Source: Oscillospiraceae bacterium
Lineage (GTDB): Bacteria > Bacillota > Clostridia > UBA1381
Direction of reading: 5' to 3'
DNA: 45,842 nt
Assembly: GCA_022509005.1 (NCBI GenBank)
Contig: JAFLUC010000009.1
Location: forward strand, 1 to 45,842
The notes beneath the pieces are model-generated. The model saw only the letters and a list, made by a program, of their open reading frames with translations. It made no database searches and was not told the DNA's origin. The first letter of the stretch is position 1. Every line of letters starts with the position of its first letter. This document shows, in pieces, positions 44,401 to 45,842 of the stretch. Position numbers and translations under genes: made by a program.

Positions 44401-45842
44401 CATGTCGGCCAACACGTTTCTAACGTCCGTCTGAATAGTTCCTGCACCAACCGTACTTGGCACATCTCCTGTTTGCGCATTGTTGGCTAAAACCATTCTG
44501 CCATCCGAGCCGGTCGCCATAAGCGGAGCGCTCTGTGCATCCGCCGGAGTTATATTGTTATTTACTTGATTGACTATTGCCGCATTATTTGCCCTGACAG
44601 TGCTGTAAATAAACGAATAATCTTTGTTTCTCAGGCTTTCTGCCTGCACAAAAAGCATAGAGGAACCGCCGTGCAAACTGCCGCTCACTGCCGCTGCTTC
44701 TGTAACGGAGCCCGAAATCATACCTGCAACCAAACCGCTATTGATCTCTACCACATCAGGACTGCTTATCTCTGCCGGAATAGTACCGGTCATGAGATAG
44801 TCTGTAATCACCTTTGCAGGATTGTTCCCTCCCTCTGACAAGATATTATATTCTGCCGGGTTACTTTGCGCAAGAACTGCCGTATAGACTTCGGCATATG
44901 ATGATACATCCTCAGCCGATACAGTATCGTTTGCAACCATGTTAAGATTCGTACCCACCAGTTTGAATCTCTCTTCGTTCGTGAGTTTGCCGCCCGTTGC
45001 GACATGCAATGCTTTGTTAATATTGTCTGTTGTTTGCTGTGCCGCTGTAACCGTGTCTGATGTTGTAACTCTTGATGTGCTGTTTTTAGTGCCCTCTATC
45101 TTTTCAAGAGAATTGATAATGGCTGCTCTGTTTGTATCACTTACGCCCTGTGATATAAGCTCTGAATCTATACGAGCAATATTTTTATTGTCACCAGAAT
45201 ACCGTTTAAATCCTTCTGACCGCTGAATTCCCGTAGCCTTATCATAATCGACAGTATTTTGTGTCCCTGTATTGTTTTGTATTGTTTCGAGACTATTATT
45301 CTTCACCTCTGCCATCTGCGAAGCTGCGGTGTTTTTTACAATATCTGCAACCTGAACAGCAGTATTTTTATCTGTTGGCACTACCACTGTGCCGGTATCG
45401 TTAAATTTCCCGTTTGCAAGCGTTGTCATAGCGTTCCTTGCTTCAACAGCACTCTCCCCTGCTGTTCCTAAAGGGATGTTATTCTTTACAAATGACGGTG
45501 TGGTGCTATTTATATTATTCCGTATATCTTTGGCCGCCTGTGATACAACACCGCTTTTCGCCGCCACTGTCGACTGCATGGCAATATTGTCTCCGGTTAT
45601 CTTGGTCTCTGGGGCAACTGTCGGAGTTTGCGTGGTTGCAGTGTTGGTCATTACGCTTGATGTACTCGCGGTCTCAGTAGGAAGGTTTTGAGTTGGTACA
45701 ATATCTGTCGTTGTGACTTCTGCGCTATTTAAAATCTTCGCCCCTTCTTCTGCCACTGTGTTATTGAGGTACGACTGTGCTCCTGATCTTATATCCCCCA
45801 GCTCCGATAGAATTTGTTTAACATATTTGTCTTGTCCGACAA
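38452..45842 (-). CDS. Phage/mobile-element giant polyvalent protein (LPD38-like C-terminus), partial
   Basis: The frame is open to the right edge (no start in the window), with 2462 residues visible. A GTG at 45754-45756 lies in frame but has coding sequence upstream and no ribosome site, so it is not taken as the start. Numbering from the edge, a Thr/Asn/Ala/Val-rich region to about 500 comes first. A zinc-metallopeptidase motif HEITHH follows at 575-580, then a second HExxH (HELQH, about 891) in a segment resembling large-polyvalent-protein domain 23 (GEIEARDTGSR). A nuclease-like (Barnase/EndoU/RelE-type fold) segment is at about 1031-1137. A charged coiled coil covers about 1447-1535, and an LPD38-like region spans about 1650-2280, including GFLGRYAQATLTGNVSVMLK and one membrane helix (about 2210-2235). 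Such proteins are packaged in virions or move with conjugative DNA and enter the new host. The exact roles are inferred. Confidence 0.82.
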   Translation of the reverse strand, partial: VGQDKYVKQILSELGDIRSGAQSYLNNTVAEEGAKILNSAEVTTTDIVPTQNLPTETASTSSVMTNTATTQTPTVAPETKITGDNIAMQSTVAAKSGVVSQAAKDIRNNINSTTPSFVKNNIPLGTAGESAVEARNAMTTLANGKFNDTGTVVVPTDKNTAVQVADIVKNTAASQMAEVKNNSLETIQNNTGTQNTVDYDKATGIQRSEGFKRYSGDNKNIARIDSELISQGVSDTNRAAIINSLEKIEGTKNSTSRVTTSDTVTAAQQTTDNINKALHVATGGKLTNEERFKLVGTNLNMVANDTVSAEDVSSYAEVYTAVLAQSNPAEYNILSEGGNNPAKVITDYLMTGTIPAEISSPDVVEINSGLVAGMISGSVTEAAAVSGSLHGGSSMLFVQAESLRNKDYSFIYSTVRANNAAIVNQVNNNITPADAQSAPLMATGSDGRMVLANNAQTGDVPSTVGAGTIQTDVRNVLADMSETEQIQFDEVRAEDKIPGLLVDEYTDALSNEEKTTLDIIGKKLGVPIKIVENIAVNPETGERIPDTTTANGVYYNGVIYISLDASDKPMVVMSHEITHHMATQAREEFRLYSNYVLQALANKNNTDVQSLIDEKIASYERRGMQLDYNDAVEEIAADYTREFLNDTDSAREFIDSIDNTQARRSILRRFVDAIRNILNKLRSSFKRVPQAVRDLHNAQAAFNDMAKATVEQQQSIIGKENNGNSRYSFAGENAATADTKALSRAQQMERNGETPETIWRETGWGSGLDGQSRFEIDDSGAEFSRAGLTENPDILRFRELQNKFIDGTITGTEMQELQALNNVTKDVVKPSKVGDYLKHDKLFEAYPYLKDIPLSFEKMGNGTHGSYNPNTGEVVLNSMDTPNKNKETLLHELQHVIQSNEGFSGGASPEYYKRGNITEAQARKLYRNTAGEIEARDTGSRINMTLDERRNTFPESMRQNGDVVFADSDVSYSKSPSGSETKSIREQIRNSLDELNELDSVASETVDPQLSKEDTRRLALYKFGRLSENVGVDSKSYAIHRENFGDIRIGKKQISKALAYLGSPSERAALLTVPEVLKYGVEITERANHKGRQYDTYTFAAPVEINGERGIQGVVVKRTDGNRYKTHRILMPDGSIFKFSDNKKQRFTNGMTSVSGGDSPSNASVLNNRVPNQIKTSDMGFNYSVNNSISQWGEGVKSEIRNNDSAKSSFSVDMNPKLQSTGRVSASSLASDIINTYGVRNRITKATVSEGIENVRKRLYDTYYGKGDINEAYAELESIARETAEQVADKMRTVDETSKETYDMLRKEIKGTKISVSEQTKSDIPDWNDWKKANFGKLTISNDGIPVDSYYRELMEQYPQFFDETLEMTQADQLEKIVDVLDNIKPREIELTADEKQAVIDEIASDIIDKAMQLEDDMLSGSTPVRNDPTTYQSGEVQLKMQNVRQTEREKARARERVAIEKAREKAKEHERDSLQKLKDNLREKAREQKERARKQRSESDERKRLLKIAKRIQSMKMSEAERAMIPDIIAEIDTKSLGLREKGYTRSDGTVVQGRLDLQKLKDKILEAQKNDPNYIPNKELELKIARLDKKHIKDMDISDVRELIKTVLQVESEIKDSRKLLNDAKKREIIDVAKKSIDEIRRAPGAYHAMDKPLGKYVTTQLSPIRFARRISGYAKDSVIEGLFNDINEGAHKSLMFQMHASRKFDKLIENKKALKKFTGKDAELINISKYDPENRKVVITPAMRVSLYLHSKNYDNLRHIQHGGIVIPDIDLLNKGKYSRAYNVGDAVDEDGKIIKETQKGKGGKEHKRNSTIIKLTPSQVKEITSGMTDFERLFADRAYSFFNADSKKAVNEASLVLKGYELATVEDYFPINTDRRFLKKPEDGSNTDATSLETMGMLHERIQNGAPIYLEDVITVLDRHMKNVGDYNGLAIPLRNFNKVYNFTAREYGTSFTNELTRKWGDGAETYISRLMDDLNGRSPQGGSGIGFLGRYAQATLTGNVSVMLKQAASYPTAASVIGWGPLVKAFGEGVSDTDMETIKEYTPLLWYRSKGFRASELGDYVDCASADWIEKVKIPWVTDGIQRIDIGTTTKLWKASEFYVRKHNPKLEKGTDAYNKKVAETYTKVIEETQPNYTTMQRPHIMRRASSNAAIKAFTMFATQPLQNFNLVYDSFGEYRARAEDYRRSKTEENKQALKDARHKFLRTCVSILVSSTILNLCNMLWTIIKGKFKEAYGNKNDDGEYEVTWGSFGAQFAQDEILALVGNTWLGGTITPFVMQAFSEMGLARDAVSYDMVNPELDMFNGLKDKVLGVVAAFSKDDKNPWTIAKSVDKAAESLAKIYGIPVKNYKNFAMGLYRNFTDIARKDNIFELLDDWSENFVVTTTLNPGSKKAQKYKGKLTFKQYLEYKKYYDEQTEKRVSGEIKTKQNKKYANEDSAKAAAKGAAVEHFKPWFTKVNK

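Noticed and set aside
45754..45756. GTG as start of the polyvalent protein
   Set aside because: The same frame stays open for 28 more codons to the edge without a stop, and no Shine-Dalgarno site precedes the GTG.

Overview
The window looks like chromosome of an uncultured gut-type Clostridia (Bacillota). Shine-Dalgarno sites are strong (AGGAG) and most promoters are near-consensus sigma-A type with 17-bp spacers. Two giant LPXTG-anchored wall proteins, an FtsK/SpoIIIE translocase and a spore-associated-looking leader gene also fit. The pectin lyase carrying a copper-amine-oxidase-N-type repeat resembles what is known from pectin-degrading Clostridia such as Monoglobus; that genus-level hint is inference only.

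Layout. Left edge (1-89): a minus-strand fragment of a radical-SAM SPASM domain, cut by an in-frame stop. 194-4607: an envelope block with an acyltransferase, a two-gene polysaccharide ABC exporter (Wzm/Wzt type) and an aromatic-acid-exporter-like membrane protein. 4659-15629: a 3656-residue adhesin built from alternating isopeptide-type modules, with a leucine-rich/InlB block inserted inside one module and a DnaJ-like cysteine motif between two others. 15763-20929: an apparent three-gene operon (S24/S26-type peptidase, membrane-anchored oleate-hydratase homologue, PL11 rhamnogalacturonan lyase) read from one perfect promoter. 21002-22150: a Gfo/Idh/MocA oxidoreductase, divergent from lepA (22308-24116). 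24166-30153: a second adhesin, whose von Willebrand A domain is split by a LamG-like and a pectinase-associated-like module. 30310-37485: housekeeping genes icd, an SCP2 protein with a histone-H1-like tail, and the operon ftsK-ygiQ-folD, in which ygiQ and folD overlap by 155 nt.

Right end (37660-45842): a 33-codon open reading frame that looks like the cut-off 5' end of a conserved Clostridia gene, an ankyrin-like small protein, and a very large polyvalent protein of the phage/conjugative-element type (two HExxH motifs, nuclease-like domain, coiled coil, LPD38-like C-terminus). That last frame runs off the window with no start, so the right end is probably the edge of a prophage or integrative element.

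How the parts fit together: the pectin lyase, the adhesin with inserted carbohydrate-binding-like modules and the second giant adhesin suggest a plant-cell-wall (pectin) attachment and degradation lifestyle. The exporter and acyltransferase build and decorate surface glycans. No sortase, tRNA, rRNA or CRISPR array is visible. All family assignments come from reading motifs; none was checked against a database.
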